DNA of 64,000 nt. It comes from Flavobacterium sp. HSC-32F16. GTDB taxonomy: Bacteria; Bacteroidota; Bacteroidia; Flavobacteriales; Flavobacteriaceae. The notes under the pieces are model-generated. The model ran no database searches. It worked only from the letters and a program-made list of their open reading frames with translations, and was not told the DNA's origin. The stretch spans positions 372,001 through 436,000 of the forward strand of contig NZ_JALKAC010000003.1 in the NCBI RefSeq assembly GCF_024171645.1. The letters are read 5' to 3'. Shown piece after piece: positions 1 to 9,082 of the stretch; the first letter of the stretch is position 1, and the number at the start of each line of letters is the position of its first letter. Made by a program: the position numbers and the translations under genes.

Positions 1-1900
1 AACAAACCAGGATTTAGTTTTAATAATCAATGATCCTAATTTTAAAATTAAAAAAGACGGAACTCAAGAACTGGATCCGACTTATGATCATATCCTTTTT
101 CAAGAAAATGTACAACAGAAAGTAAATTATTATCCAAGTTACAAAGTATATCTTTTTGCAGATACTTCAAACGGAATTACAGCAGCAAACATTCAGCCAA
201 GAGAAGGAGAAAGTACACACTATTCAATTTTTGGAATTAGAAGTCATTCTAATGCTTATGATTATGATTCTAAAATTAGTGTTCCAGCTCCAATGTATGC
301 GGTTAGAATTGAAAAACCTATAAAACCTGAGGATGTAAAAGGAGCTTTATATGCCACAAGACCTGACTTTTTCAACAGATCAACATACACCTTTACAACC
401 AGATATACGCACAAACCATACGGAATGCTGCATTACAGAGCAAATGATCAGGCTTTGTTAAACGCTTTATACGAGACAGCAACAATTGCTAGAATTCGTG
501 AAGAGCTTAGTAAACTTGGTGGAAACAATGAAGTGTATTTTACTAATAGATGGCAAAATTTCTTAGACTTTAACGGATTACAGAATAAGGCTAATTATGA
601 AACTTACCCTCCTGCAAGTGTTTCTGAAGAAAACTACCGTTTCCCAGTTCCTGACAGTGAATTATTAAAAGGAGAGATTAATGAATTTATCAAATGGCAT
701 AATACAACACAAAAGCAAACTGTTCCAAAGATAACTGCTTTAACTGCGCTTAATCAAATTATTATTCCTAAAACAGCAGGAATCGAGGAAGACTTATTGG
801 CCATTCATTTTATTGAACAAGTGATTCATGCCGCTTTTGTACCGTTAACTGAAGTACCTGTTATTTATGATTACATTAATGATAATGATTATGTACCTGT
901 CAATAAAAAGCAAACCATTAAAGACAAGAACGGTAATATTTTAAAATATCCGCATCCTGATTTAGACATTGCACCAATGATGAAAATCACAAATGCAGCT
1001 CAGTTTAGAACGCAGTTTACAGATTTTAATCTAGATGGAAATTCTCAAAACATTTATTTCTATGGTGTTCGCGAAATGGATATTAAAATGAATTTCAGTG
1101 AGTTCAGTACTTTCCTGGGACCCGTGAAACTAGTTCCTTCTAGCCCACCGCAAACACCAGAGATTAAGAGAATTATGCCTGTTTTAGAAAATCAGGTTTT
1201 AGGAATCAAGCCTTCTATTCAAATCGAATTAAATGCTTACAAGTCAGAATATAACATTAGAAAAATAAATATCTATCGTGCAAAAAACATGCTTGATGCA
1301 CAATCGATTAGAACGATGACTCCTGTCAAAGAAATTTTGATTAATGAGGATACTTTATCTACTGATTTTAATAGTGTTTGGACGGTTTACGATGAATTTG
1401 AAGATTTAGAAGCTGTTCCTTTTGGTGATGGTCTTTTTTATAGAATTACGGTTTCAAGAGAAATTGAATACGCTGATCCGAGTTCGACTGATCTCAACCC
1501 GATTATCAATATTGATTATACACCATCTCAGCCATCAAAAATTACAGCTACAATAATTGCTGATAATACCGCTCCAGAATCTCCAGAATTAACAGCTACC
1601 GGCGTTCCAACTGGAGAAAATGAATCTGTATTAAAACCAGTTGTATTTAGTTGGGAAAAAACAGTTCACAATGGTAAGTATCATTTGTACAAAATGAATA
1701 ATCAAGGAAACTGGGATAAAATTCAAGAGAAAATTTCAAATGAAAACGTAGTGACACTGGCTTTACTAGATACCAAATTGAATATCGACGAATTAACTAT
1801 TAAAAATAGTGATGATGAAAGAATCTACCATCATTTCAAAGTACTTGCTGAAAACTCTTCAGGCATGTTTAGTAGTGAAGAAAAAATTCTAACCCTATAA
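1..1900 (+). CDS. Large FN3-like structural/tail-associated protein, 5' end outside window
   Basis: The frame is open from the first bases of the window, so this is the C-terminal 633 or so residues of a longer protein; the first internal ATG (293) is not its start. The visible part has no signal peptide or membrane segment. The last 250 residues look like fibronectin-III-like beta-sandwich repeats: a proline-rich linker (PSSPPQTPEI), then two segments each ending in strand-rich YRITVS / YHHFKVLAENSSG patterns. It lies directly upstream of a fibre gene (97 bp gap with a hairpin), which suggests a baseplate- or tail-associated structural role. I do not recognise the family; the role is inferred from context only. 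Confidence 0.75.
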   Translation, partial: TNQDLVLIINDPNFKIKKDGTQELDPTYDHILFQENVQQKVNYYPSYKVYLFADTSNGITAANIQPREGESTHYSIFGIRSHSNAYDYDSKISVPAPMYAVRIEKPIKPEDVKGALYATRPDFFNRSTYTFTTRYTHKPYGMLHYRANDQALLNALYETATIARIREELSKLGGNNEVYFTNRWQNFLDFNGLQNKANYETYPPASVSEENYRFPVPDSELLKGEINEFIKWHNTTQKQTVPKITALTALNQIIIPKTAGIEEDLLAIHFIEQVIHAAFVPLTEVPVIYDYINDNDYVPVNKKQTIKDKNGNILKYPHPDLDIAPMMKITNAAQFRTQFTDFNLDGNSQNIYFYGVREMDIKMNFSEFSTFLGPVKLVPSSPPQTPEIKRIMPVLENQVLGIKPSIQIELNAYKSEYNIRKINIYRAKNMLDAQSIRTMTPVKEILINEDTLSTDFNSVWTVYDEFEDLEAVPFGDGLFYRITVSREIEYADPSSTDLNPIINIDYTPSQPSKITATIIADNTAPESPELTATGVPTGENESVLKPVVFSWEKTVHNGKYHLYKMNNQGNWDKIQEKISNENVVTLALLDTKLNIDELTIKNSDDERIYHHFKVLAENSSGMFSSEEKILTL

Positions 1901-1910
1901 ATTCAAAAAA

Positions 1911-1942
1911 TGAATCCCAACGAAGTTATTTGTTGGGATTCA
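1911..1942. terminator. Perfect 11-bp stem-loop after the partial tail gene
   Basis: TGAATCCCAAC (1911-1921) pairs perfectly with GTTGGGATTCA (1932-1942) across a 10-nt loop, 11 bases after the stop codon. There is no T-run on the 3' side, so it may be a Rho-independent terminator without a U-tract or an mRNA-stabilising hairpin. Confidence 0.5.
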
Positions 1943-1996
1943 AAATCAAGCTAATCAAAAATAATATTTACAGAAAGAAAATAAATTTCAAACAAC

Positions 1997-4900
1997 ATGG
2001 CAACAGACAGAACTCAAATTGGTTACAAATTCGAAAACGGCGATATTCCGTCGCAGGGAGACTTTCAGGAAGTTTTTAACAGTTTTATCCATAAAGACGA
2101 AGACAAGGCCGACTTTCAAATGGTCGAAGAAGGAAGGGATAACCTGCATTATGTAACTCCTGCCCTTTTGTATACAGGTTTAAAGAATATTGGCATCATT
2201 ACTGGGAATAGCTACATGCCACGTAAAGAGCATTTTGACTCTTTTGTTGGCGATACCATTACTTTGCAATATGCACCAGTTAATTACAGTGTCAAAGTAT
2301 TTAAAAACGGACAATTATTGCTAGAGAAAGAAGGCCAAGGAAATGACGGAGATTACATCATCAATTACGAAATGGCCAAAATCACTTTTTCAGGAAGTAT
2401 TGACAATAGAAACATTGAAGTCGATTATTGGTATAAAAATTTAGCTCCAAATTCAAATCCAGGAAGTGGATCTAGTGAACCAATTGACTTTACAAGCTTT
2501 TTACATACTTCAGGAAATGAAACCAAAAACGGAATCCTGACTTTCAACAACACTACTCCTGCCTCAACAAGCGGAATTGTATTGACAAACAGCGGTGCCG
2601 ATGCTGGCGCAAAAGTATTGGATGTAACCGTTAGCGGAGCTGGAAGCGGTATTGCAGTCCAAAATACAGCAGCAGGAACTGGTATAAAAGTATCTAACAC
2701 TGGAACTGGAACAGGTTTACAAGTGAACTCTTCTTCAGCAGCAACAGGAGATCCTTTGCAAATATCGAAAGATAATGTTGTAAAAGCTAAAATTGATGCT
2801 GAGGGAATTGTAACAGCTAAAAAATTTGTTAGCGAAGGCGGAACAGCTGAAAAATTTGTAAAAGGAGATGGCTCTCTTGATGATAAAATTTATGCTGAAG
2901 ACACAAAAGTAATTCATACCACTGGTAATGAAACTAAAGACGGAGCTTTAAAACTAACGCACAATACTTCGGCAGATGATGTTTTAACAATTGAGAAAAA
3001 TAATAGTGCAAACTGCCTAAAATTAGTTCAAAACTCTAGTTCTAGTGCTACTACTTCAACTTTTGACACGAATACTGAAAATGTTAACAGAAAAGCGATC
3101 AGCGTTCAAAAAATACAAGTCGAAAAAGCCTTTATTACACATGACGGAAACGTATCAGGAACTTCATTTACAACATTAAACGAAAAAGCGGATATTACCG
3201 ATGGCTTTTTAACATTAGCCGCTTCAACTTCTGCAACAGCAACAGCAGGCCATGCAAAATTATACGCTAAAACAGACGGAACTACCGACTTGTATGTTAT
3301 GGGTAGTGATGGAGTTGAGAAGAAGATTGGTGCAAGTGGTGGTGACTTAGATAATGTTTTGCATAAAACAGGATATGCTACCGAAACAAAAAACGGAGAA
3401 TTAGTTATTGATAGTGGGACTGAAGATGTTAGTGGATTGGTATTAAAAAAAACCATTCCTACATTTGATCCTTATAGTGGAGGAGTTGTATATTCTTCTG
3501 GATACAACAATCCATACAATATGGTTGAATTATCTACACAAGAAGTTTTGGTAGCTAATAATGGAGGAAACAACGTTTTGAAAGTACCTTTAAACGGTGG
3601 AGCTCCTTCTTTATACTCTTCTGGTATATCATCACCTTGTGGAATCGCATTATTACCTAGTGGTGAAGTATTGGTTGGAAGTATTGGAACTAATTCAGTT
3701 TATAAAATACCTGCCAATGGTGGAACTCCAGAAATATATTCTACGGGTATAACAGGAATTAATGCTATTGCCATTTTACCAAATGGTGAAGCTTTGGTAG
3801 CTACTGCAAATGCTAGTGGAGTATATAAAATTCCTACTGGAGGAGGCAATCCAGTAATTTATTCAACTCCGAGTTCAATTGTACGAGATATTGTGGTGTT
3901 GCCAAATGGTGATGCATTAGTTGCTTGTCAATCTGCAACAGTATACAAAATTCCTTTTGGAGGAGGGCCTGGAATTGTATATGCCACTGTTCCAAATAAC
4001 TCAATCTCATTATGTTTATTGCCTACTGGAGAAGTCTTGGTAGGAGCACCATATTCTAGTCAAGTACATAAAATACCTGTTGATGGTGGAGAATCTTCTT
4101 TTTATGCATCTATGCCTAACTTTTACTCCTATATGGCATTAAAAAGCGATGGAAAAGTACTAATATCTAGTATAAATAATGATGACATAAGAATATTAAA
4201 TGGATTATCTCAAAGAGTACTAAAAACAGATACCTCAGGATTAGTAGTCAAAACAAAATATCTAGAAGATGTTCCATATCTAAAAGTTTCTGAATTTATC
4301 TTAACTAGTTATGCAAAATTAGCTTCTCCAATTTTTACAGGAACACCAACGTTACCAACAGGAACTATTGCTACAACACAAACAACTGGAGATAATTCGA
4401 CTAAAATAGCTACAACAGCTTTTGTTAACAACTCTCTTATAGGCACATTAAAAATAACTGGAGGAATTAATGCGGCATCACATCAATACAAAATTTCTGA
4501 CTCTGTTGGCAATAGCGCTCCTTTAAGATTAAGTTCTAATTGGGTAACAAACTTTGGTTCTGGAGATATTGGCACAAATACAGTTTTTGGGATAGCCAAT
4601 CAAAATAATACGACAGGATTTAAAAATAGTTCTTTTGGTTGTTCTACGGCTACTTTTAATACTACTGGAGGAGAAAATGTGTGTATTGGTTATAACGCAG
4701 GTTCATATGTTAATACTGTTCTTACCAATCCAAATTCAATAACAAATCAATCTATTTTCATAGGGGCAAATACAACTTCGTTTTCTAATAATCAAACAAA
4801 CCAAATAGTAATTGGTTGTAATACAATGGGAGCAGGTTCTAATACTGTAACCTTAGGTAACTCTGCAATTACAAGTACAATATTACGAGGTGAGGTATCT

Positions 4901-5050
4901 GCTACTTCATATAAGGTAAATAATATAAATACTCCTCCAGCAACTGCAACAAGTGCAGGAACAACAGGAGAAATAAGATTCACAGCAACTGGGATATTTA
5001 TTTGTATAAATACAAATACTTGGATAAAATGTGTTGGAACAACATTCTAA
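1997..5050 (+). CDS. Phage-tail-fibre-like protein with embedded beta-propeller
   Basis: A 1,017-residue modular fibre. The N-terminus (about 1-150) has the pattern common in Bacteroidota tail proteins (KFENGDIPSQGDF, then YVTPALLYTGLKN), a likely attachment module. Residues about 160-480 are low-complexity, Gly/Thr/Ala-rich repeats with GNETKNG/GNETKDG units, as in trimeric fibre shafts. Residues about 490-740 contain six repeats of the type VYKIPxxGGxPxIYSTG followed by LPNGEALVA, typical of an NHL/SMP-30-like beta-propeller. Next comes a classic phage fibre motif (ASPIFTGTPTLPTG and DNSTKIATTAFV, near 770-810), and the C-terminus has GENVCIGYNAG-type repeats. There is no signal peptide, consistent with cytoplasmic assembly into a particle. 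Host-surface recognition is inferred. Confidence 0.8.
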   Translation: MATDRTQIGYKFENGDIPSQGDFQEVFNSFIHKDEDKADFQMVEEGRDNLHYVTPALLYTGLKNIGIITGNSYMPRKEHFDSFVGDTITLQYAPVNYSVKVFKNGQLLLEKEGQGNDGDYIINYEMAKITFSGSIDNRNIEVDYWYKNLAPNSNPGSGSSEPIDFTSFLHTSGNETKNGILTFNNTTPASTSGIVLTNSGADAGAKVLDVTVSGAGSGIAVQNTAAGTGIKVSNTGTGTGLQVNSSSAATGDPLQISKDNVVKAKIDAEGIVTAKKFVSEGGTAEKFVKGDGSLDDKIYAEDTKVIHTTGNETKDGALKLTHNTSADDVLTIEKNNSANCLKLVQNSSSSATTSTFDTNTENVNRKAISVQKIQVEKAFITHDGNVSGTSFTTLNEKADITDGFLTLAASTSATATAGHAKLYAKTDGTTDLYVMGSDGVEKKIGASGGDLDNVLHKTGYATETKNGELVIDSGTEDVSGLVLKKTIPTFDPYSGGVVYSSGYNNPYNMVELSTQEVLVANNGGNNVLKVPLNGGAPSLYSSGISSPCGIALLPSGEVLVGSIGTNSVYKIPANGGTPEIYSTGITGINAIAILPNGEALVATANASGVYKIPTGGGNPVIYSTPSSIVRDIVVLPNGDALVACQSATVYKIPFGGGPGIVYATVPNNSISLCLLPTGEVLVGAPYSSQVHKIPVDGGESSFYASMPNFYSYMALKSDGKVLISSINNDDIRILNGLSQRVLKTDTSGLVVKTKYLEDVPYLKVSEFILTSYAKLASPIFTGTPTLPTGTIATTQTTGDNSTKIATTAFVNNSLIGTLKITGGINAASHQYKISDSVGNSAPLRLSSNWVTNFGSGDIGTNTVFGIANQNNTTGFKNSSFGCSTATFNTTGGENVCIGYNAGSYVNTVLTNPNSITNQSIFIGANTTSFSNNQTNQIVIGCNTMGAGSNTVTLGNSAITSTILRGEVSATSYKVNNINTPPATATSAGTTGEIRFTATGIFICINTNTWIKCVGTTF

Positions 5051-5062
5051 AAAATAAAAAAA

Positions 5063-5335
5063 ATGGAAAATACAAAAATCAATAAAGAAGAAGCAAAAAC
5101 AATCAACGCAGAGCAATTAAAGAAATTACAAGATTTTAATGTCTTTATGGATAAAGCAAGATTATCGTTGGGAGAATTGTCTATTCAATACGAGTTTCAA
5201 AAAGCAGATATTTTAAGTCAGATTGCCGTTCAGCAGCAAAATTTTAATGAATTGGAAAAAGCCATTAAAGAAGAATACGGAGATATTCGCGTGAACATTG
5301 AAACTGGCGAAATTGTAAAGCAAGAACAAGAATAA
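5063..5335 (+). CDS. Small coiled-coil protein of the tail-fibre cluster
   Basis: A 90-residue, strongly charged, mostly helical protein with no signal peptide or membrane segment. Heptad-like spacing runs from about residue 15 to 70 (AEQLKKLQDFNVFMDKAR, then QQQNFNELEKAIKEEYG). It starts 12 bp after the fibre stop codon and is probably cotranscribed with it. A chaperone, trimerisation or accessory role for the fibre is possible but not shown by sequence. Family not recognised. Confidence 0.7.
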   Translation: MENTKINKEEAKTINAEQLKKLQDFNVFMDKARLSLGELSIQYEFQKADILSQIAVQQQNFNELEKAIKEEYGDIRVNIETGEIVKQEQE

Positions 5336-5365
5336 TTCTGGAAAATAGTTTTTAAATAGTTTTTT

Positions 5366-5404
5366 AGGAACCACAAATTTATCAGCCTGTCAAGTGTGGT
5401 TCCT
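5366..5404. terminator. Stem-loop after the coiled-coil gene
   Basis: AGGAACCACA (5366-5375) pairs perfectly with TGTGGTTCCT (5395-5404) around a 19-nt loop, in the gap between 5335 and 5650. No 3' T-run follows, so it may be a terminator or a processing hairpin. A second weak pairing (GGTGA near 5571 with TCACC near 5604) is also present; the rest of this 314-bp gap shows nothing recognisable. Confidence 0.45.
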
Positions 5405-5649
5405 ATTAACTTTATTAGGGCTTTACAGCCAATTTTTTGTACAAATTAAGTACAAACTTCAATCATATTCTTCGTTCTAATTACTTTAAAGCAATCTGCT
5501 TCAATTAATTATTGCTCTTTTATAAAATTCAATTTTACAGCGATAAAATAAATTAATAGTACTTCAAAAAAGGTGAAATCAAAAGTATTTAAAAATAACT
5601 TTCTCACCTCATCAAACTTAGTTTTTGCTTAACGCAATCCTTCTCTAAG

Positions 5650-6480
5650 TTGAGACAAATCATAATCAATTATAAACAAAGTATGGAATATTACAATATA
5701 GCCAAGTCATTGACTGCGGCAAAAAATGATTGCGCTGCCGGAGTCATGGGAACTTCCGTTACACTAACTGCAAATGCAAATCAGTTTGTATCGACAATAA
5801 GTGTTGAAGATGCCAATGCAAAAGCAGATGCATGGTTGGCAGCAAATGTTCAAGCTTATGCCAATAACACGGGTTCATGCAGAATTACAGCCTGGAGAGG
5901 AGTAGATCCGTCTTGTGTTGTAGAACCAAATGTAATCTTATCTCCTTTTAACTACATGGTTATTAGATACAAATGGGCATTAGGAGCAGGAGAAGATTTT
6001 GACACTTATACCGGAATTATTAATTCAGGAACTTCCTTAGATAATAAATGGATGGGATGGGGTCATGGATTTAATAACGAAATTCCAACAAGTGCCCTAG
6101 CTGCAGATTCTTACATCATGTGGGCTGGTGATAATACACAAGCAAATGGTGTTGAAGCCTGCCTTGTGAATTTCAGCAAAATAACAACAGACTACCCTAC
6201 TTTGAATACCGTTCAGGTAAGAATGGCGGGTTCATGGTATAGAAAATTAGGCACTGGAAATATAGATGTAGAGGTAGTTACCTATCTCGGTGGAACAATG
6301 CAAAAATCTGGCTATGACATCATAAATGTTGGCGGAACTCTGGTTGATCGAAAGAACTTTTCTAAAAAAGTACCAATCCAAGGAACCAACTTGGCTAAAA
6401 ACATTGAAGCCGTTACCAATCTAGGATTCATTACCTACATCAAAGACTCGTCTACAGGACAAATCGTAATTAAATATTAA
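5650..6480 (+). CDS. DUF5977-type protein, possibly an orphan C-terminal module
   Basis: Up to 276 residues from a TTG at 5650; an ATG at 5683 (MEYYNIAK) is the alternative start, and neither has a ribosome-binding site. Residues about 12-78 form one DUF5977-like unit (EYYNIAKSLTAAKNDC, then FVSTISVEDANAKADAWLAA and a closing GSC). The remaining 200 residues are a strand-rich domain I do not recognise, ending in STGQIVIKY. The N-terminal INYKQSMEYYN closely matches the last residues of the neighbouring Hint protein (HNYKQAMDYNQ), so this ORF looks like a module that once followed a Hint domain. The frame is open upstream only to a stop at 5596. The next gene begins 11 bp downstream. Confidence 0.65.
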   Translation: MRQIIINYKQSMEYYNIAKSLTAAKNDCAAGVMGTSVTLTANANQFVSTISVEDANAKADAWLAANVQAYANNTGSCRITAWRGVDPSCVVEPNVILSPFNYMVIRYKWALGAGEDFDTYTGIINSGTSLDNKWMGWGHGFNNEIPTSALAADSYIMWAGDNTQANGVEACLVNFSKITTDYPTLNTVQVRMAGSWYRKLGTGNIDVEVVTYLGGTMQKSGYDIINVGGTLVDRKNFSKKVPIQGTNLAKNIEAVTNLGFITYIKDSSTGQIVIKY

Positions 6481-6491
6481 AAAACAAACGT

Positions 6492-7367
6492 ATGGGAAAT
6501 ACAGGATACAAATCTTTTGCGGCACTCGAATTATATTATGTTGATGACGGAACCCCAACAGGACAGCCAACTAAACCAAATGTAGTTACAGATCCTGATT
6601 ATATTGCACCCGTTTTAGATACCGCAACATGTGCTCCCAGCATCAGATATTATAGTGTAGAAAAAAGATTAAGCGCAAAAAAAAATAACTGCGGAACAGG
6701 ATACAGCGGAAGCACCGTTACGCTTACTGCTCTTCCAAATCAATTTGTTTCTACTATAAGTCTTGCAGATGCCAATGCTCAAGCAGATGCGTGGTTAGCG
6801 GCAAATGTACAGGCTCATGCAAATATGGCAGGAACATGTGAAATCACTCCAACCTATGGTGGCGGCGGCGGGCCTGGAGGGTGTTTTGTTGAAGGTACTC
6901 TAATCACATTACCTGACGGAACAAGAAAAGCAATTGAAAAACTTACTCTTGACGAACTTTTGCTTTCTACAGAAATTGAAACGCTTAACGATACTAATAT
7001 TCCAGATGAATTGTATAAATGGTCATGCGAATATTTATCTGAAAACAGAATCGTCTCGCCCATTACAAAAATTGCAAAACAAGTTGCCGACAAAACAATT
7101 ATCGTTAATGACCGATTATTGGAAGCTACTCCTACTCACTTACAATTAATTCAGCGTAATGGCTTTTGGAAATTTATTCCTTTAGGAGATATCATCGTTG
7201 GAGATAATTTATACTCGATAGACAAAGAAATTATTCCTGTTACTACTGTAACTGTGAATTTAGAAAAACGAAACATCTATCCGATGACCTTAAATCCATT
7301 TCACACGTATTTTGCGAATGGGATTTTAACTCACAACTACAAACAAGCTATGGATTATAATCAGTAA
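6492..7367 (+). CDS. DUF5977 plus C-terminal Hint autoprocessing domain protein
   Basis: A 291-residue protein. Residues 1-50 are a short N-terminal module (FAALELYYVDDGTPTGQP). Residues about 50-118 form a DUF5977-like unit (RYYSVEKRLSAKKNNCGTGY, FVSTISLADANAQADAWLAA). A glycine hinge (GGGGGPGG) leads to a Hint fold from about residue 135: block A CFVEGTLITLPDG with the catalytic Cys, block B EATPTHLQL (T..H pair), and C-terminal block HTYFANGILTHN. Hint domains cleave at the Cys by N-S acyl shift and may cleave after the terminal Asn. Here the Asn is followed by Tyr rather than Cys/Ser/Thr, so full protein splicing is unlikely, as in bacterial intein-like domains. Only nine residues follow. 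It lies in the tail-fibre cluster; a role in processing or maturation of a particle component is inferred. Confidence 0.8.
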   Translation: MGNTGYKSFAALELYYVDDGTPTGQPTKPNVVTDPDYIAPVLDTATCAPSIRYYSVEKRLSAKKNNCGTGYSGSTVTLTALPNQFVSTISLADANAQADAWLAANVQAHANMAGTCEITPTYGGGGGPGGCFVEGTLITLPDGTRKAIEKLTLDELLLSTEIETLNDTNIPDELYKWSCEYLSENRIVSPITKIAKQVADKTIIVNDRLLEATPTHLQLIQRNGFWKFIPLGDIIVGDNLYSIDKEIIPVTTVTVNLEKRNIYPMTLNPFHTYFANGILTHNYKQAMDYNQ

Positions 7368-7424
7368 AATAAAACTTGGATTTGATGAACAGAAATAGCT
7401 CTTCTTAAAATTTCCTAAGTATTT

Positions 7425-7505
7425 AATCCAAATTCCACAGAAAAATTCTTTTTAAAATTGACCATCAAATAATATTTAGTCAAAAATGAATGTGGAATTT
7501 GGATT
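7425..7505. repeat. 15-bp perfect inverted repeat between cassettes
   Basis: The arm at 7425-7439 (AATCCAAATTCCACA) pairs perfectly with 7491-7505 (TGTGGAATTTGGATT) over a 51-nt loop. It sits in the 205-bp gap between the Hint gene and the first adaptor/binder cassette. It could be a terminator-type structure, but the long perfect arms and large loop also suit a recombination or structured-DNA site. Confidence 0.6.
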
Positions 7506-7572
7506 TACGTGTATTATGATTTCCAATTAAAAACTTCAATCAGTTTGTAATTATCAAAACAAAAAACAAAAA

Positions 7573-8037
7573 ATGGACACCAATCATAACAGAATAAAAG
7601 TGGCTGATTTAGAAATAAATGAGCCAAACAAAACCCTAGTTACCAATGAAAAAGGTGAATTAACTTTTAATAATATTCCTGAAAAAACCTTTAAAACTAT
7701 TATTGGTGAATCAATTCTTGGAAGCGGAGATATAGCCTTATCAAACAAGCAGGATATTTCTAATCAGGTTAGTGTAACATTACCTGCAACTGTTCAAGAT
7801 TCATGGCATGGAAAAACGGTAAAATTTACAGGCACCGGAGCTCTAACAATTCCTACTTCGTTTATTAATTCAGGAATGTGTTTTGAAGGAATCACCAAGA
7901 TAGGAACATCTTTAACCTGGTCTATTACCTCTCCCAAAACATTTGAATTTGGAACACCTCCTGCAGTAAGTGAAAAACAGATTTTTACGTTCATGCAAAA
8001 TGAGGGTCAGCATTCAATAATGATTTTAGGACTATAA
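7573..8037 (+). CDS. Short tail-fibre adaptor protein, cassette 1
   Basis: A 154-residue protein that opens with a block shared with the protein starting at 9083 (TNHNRIKV.DLE.N..NKTLVTN). After it comes FKTIIGESILGSGDIALSNK, a version of the phage fibre motif (V/I)NGESIVGxGNI, then a C-terminal beta-rich domain (DSWHGKTVKFTGTGALTIP, then EKQIFTF and ILGL). The N-terminal block is probably a docking tag and the C-terminal domain a fibre head or interface. There is no signal peptide. The stop codon is separated by only two bases from the next gene (TAATTATG), so the two are translationally coupled and probably work as a pair. Equivalent to the 9083 gene, which is longer because of an insertion. 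Confidence 0.75.
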   Translation: MDTNHNRIKVADLEINEPNKTLVTNEKGELTFNNIPEKTFKTIIGESILGSGDIALSNKQDISNQVSVTLPATVQDSWHGKTVKFTGTGALTIPTSFINSGMCFEGITKIGTSLTWSITSPKTFEFGTPPAVSEKQIFTFMQNEGQHSIMILGL

Positions 8038-8039
8038 TT

Positions 8040-8846
8040 ATGGGATTAAGAAAAACAATTTTTGGAAGGTCAAAAATAAGTACTGTGTACTACAGGGGGA
8101 AAAATAAGATTAATTTATTAAATCAAATGTATACATCTCTCAGTCCTGATGGAACAAGATTATATACAACCTTACACAATGGACCAGATTCGATAGCACA
8201 ATATTCCTTATCAATTCCTTGGGATGTAACCACAGCAACCTATTTAAGCAAGTCTATGACTATGACTCAGAATGGAGAAAGTCAAATTAGAGGACATTTC
8301 TTTTCTCCTGATGGAAAAAGGGTTTTCGTTTCTGGAACAACATCAAAAAGCATTTATATTTATCAGCTTGCAACGGCTTGGGATGTCTCTACAATTAGTT
8401 ATGTGGGATATTATCCAATCGGAACAACAGGATATAATTTTTTAAGTCCAGATGGAACAATGTTCTTTAATCATACAGGCAGCACGCTTACTAAGTATCT
8501 GCTATCAACACCATGGGATCTAAGCACGCTTACACCCTCTCAAACACTTAATTTTAGCACACATGGATTTTACGTTACTCCCGATGGCAAATCTATTTTA
8601 TATACAAAATTGAATGGCACAAGATCAGTTATTAAAATAACCCTATTAAATCCTTATGATTTGGCTGGTGCATATACTTCTGAATCAATTGACTTATCTG
8701 CTATAATACCTGCTGCAAATTTTTATGCTGTTAATTTTAGTCCTGACGGTTTAAAAATGGTCTGGAGCTCTTACACGGCTAGTGTTTGGAGTTTTGATTT
8801 ATCAAAACCTTTCAAAATAAATGGTAAACTACTCATCCTAACATAA
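8040..8846 (+). CDS. Beta-propeller receptor-binding-like protein, cassette 1
   Basis: A 268-residue protein. The first 12 residues (MGLRKTIFGRSK) match the anchor seen in the two LRR binders downstream (MGSLVQNTIFGF.K and MSSLLQNTVFGNK). The rest consists of five or so repeats of the form SPDGxxxY...IxxYxLSTPWDVSTxT, a WD40/YVTN-like beta-propeller repeat common in phage fibre proteins. No signal peptide, no catalytic motif. It follows its adaptor by two bases. Binding of a host-surface ligand is inferred; the sequence shows only the fold and the shared anchor. Confidence 0.7.
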   Translation: MGLRKTIFGRSKISTVYYRGKNKINLLNQMYTSLSPDGTRLYTTLHNGPDSIAQYSLSIPWDVTTATYLSKSMTMTQNGESQIRGHFFSPDGKRVFVSGTTSKSIYIYQLATAWDVSTISYVGYYPIGTTGYNFLSPDGTMFFNHTGSTLTKYLLSTPWDLSTLTPSQTLNFSTHGFYVTPDGKSILYTKLNGTRSVIKITLLNPYDLAGAYTSESIDLSAIIPAANFYAVNFSPDGLKMVWSSYTASVWSFDLSKPFKINGKLLILT

Positions 8847-9082
8847 AGAAGTAGATAATTAGAATAGGATTTGACAACTGTTAAATGCGTAAAGTTTAAT
8901 GTACGAAATAGTTATTCTTTCATACCGATAGAAAACTTTATTAAGTCAGATCTCATAACTAATAAATTATAAATCTTCTTTAAAGTCAATATATAAATAA
9001 CTAAACTTATTCCGTAAAATATCAAAAATAGACTGCAATTGGCAATTCTGAAAGCATTTATTAAAAGCTGCAATTAAAAAAT

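Noticed and set aside
2425..3456. Minus-strand ORFs inside the long fibre gene
   Set aside because: They are antisense to a clearly coding, repeat-rich gene and have no recognisable domains; they are frame shadows.
7425..7505. Integron attC-like site between cassettes
   Set aside because: The inverted repeat lacks the RYYYAAC/GTTRRRY core sites and is perfectly paired without the extrahelical bases of attC; no integrase is in the window.
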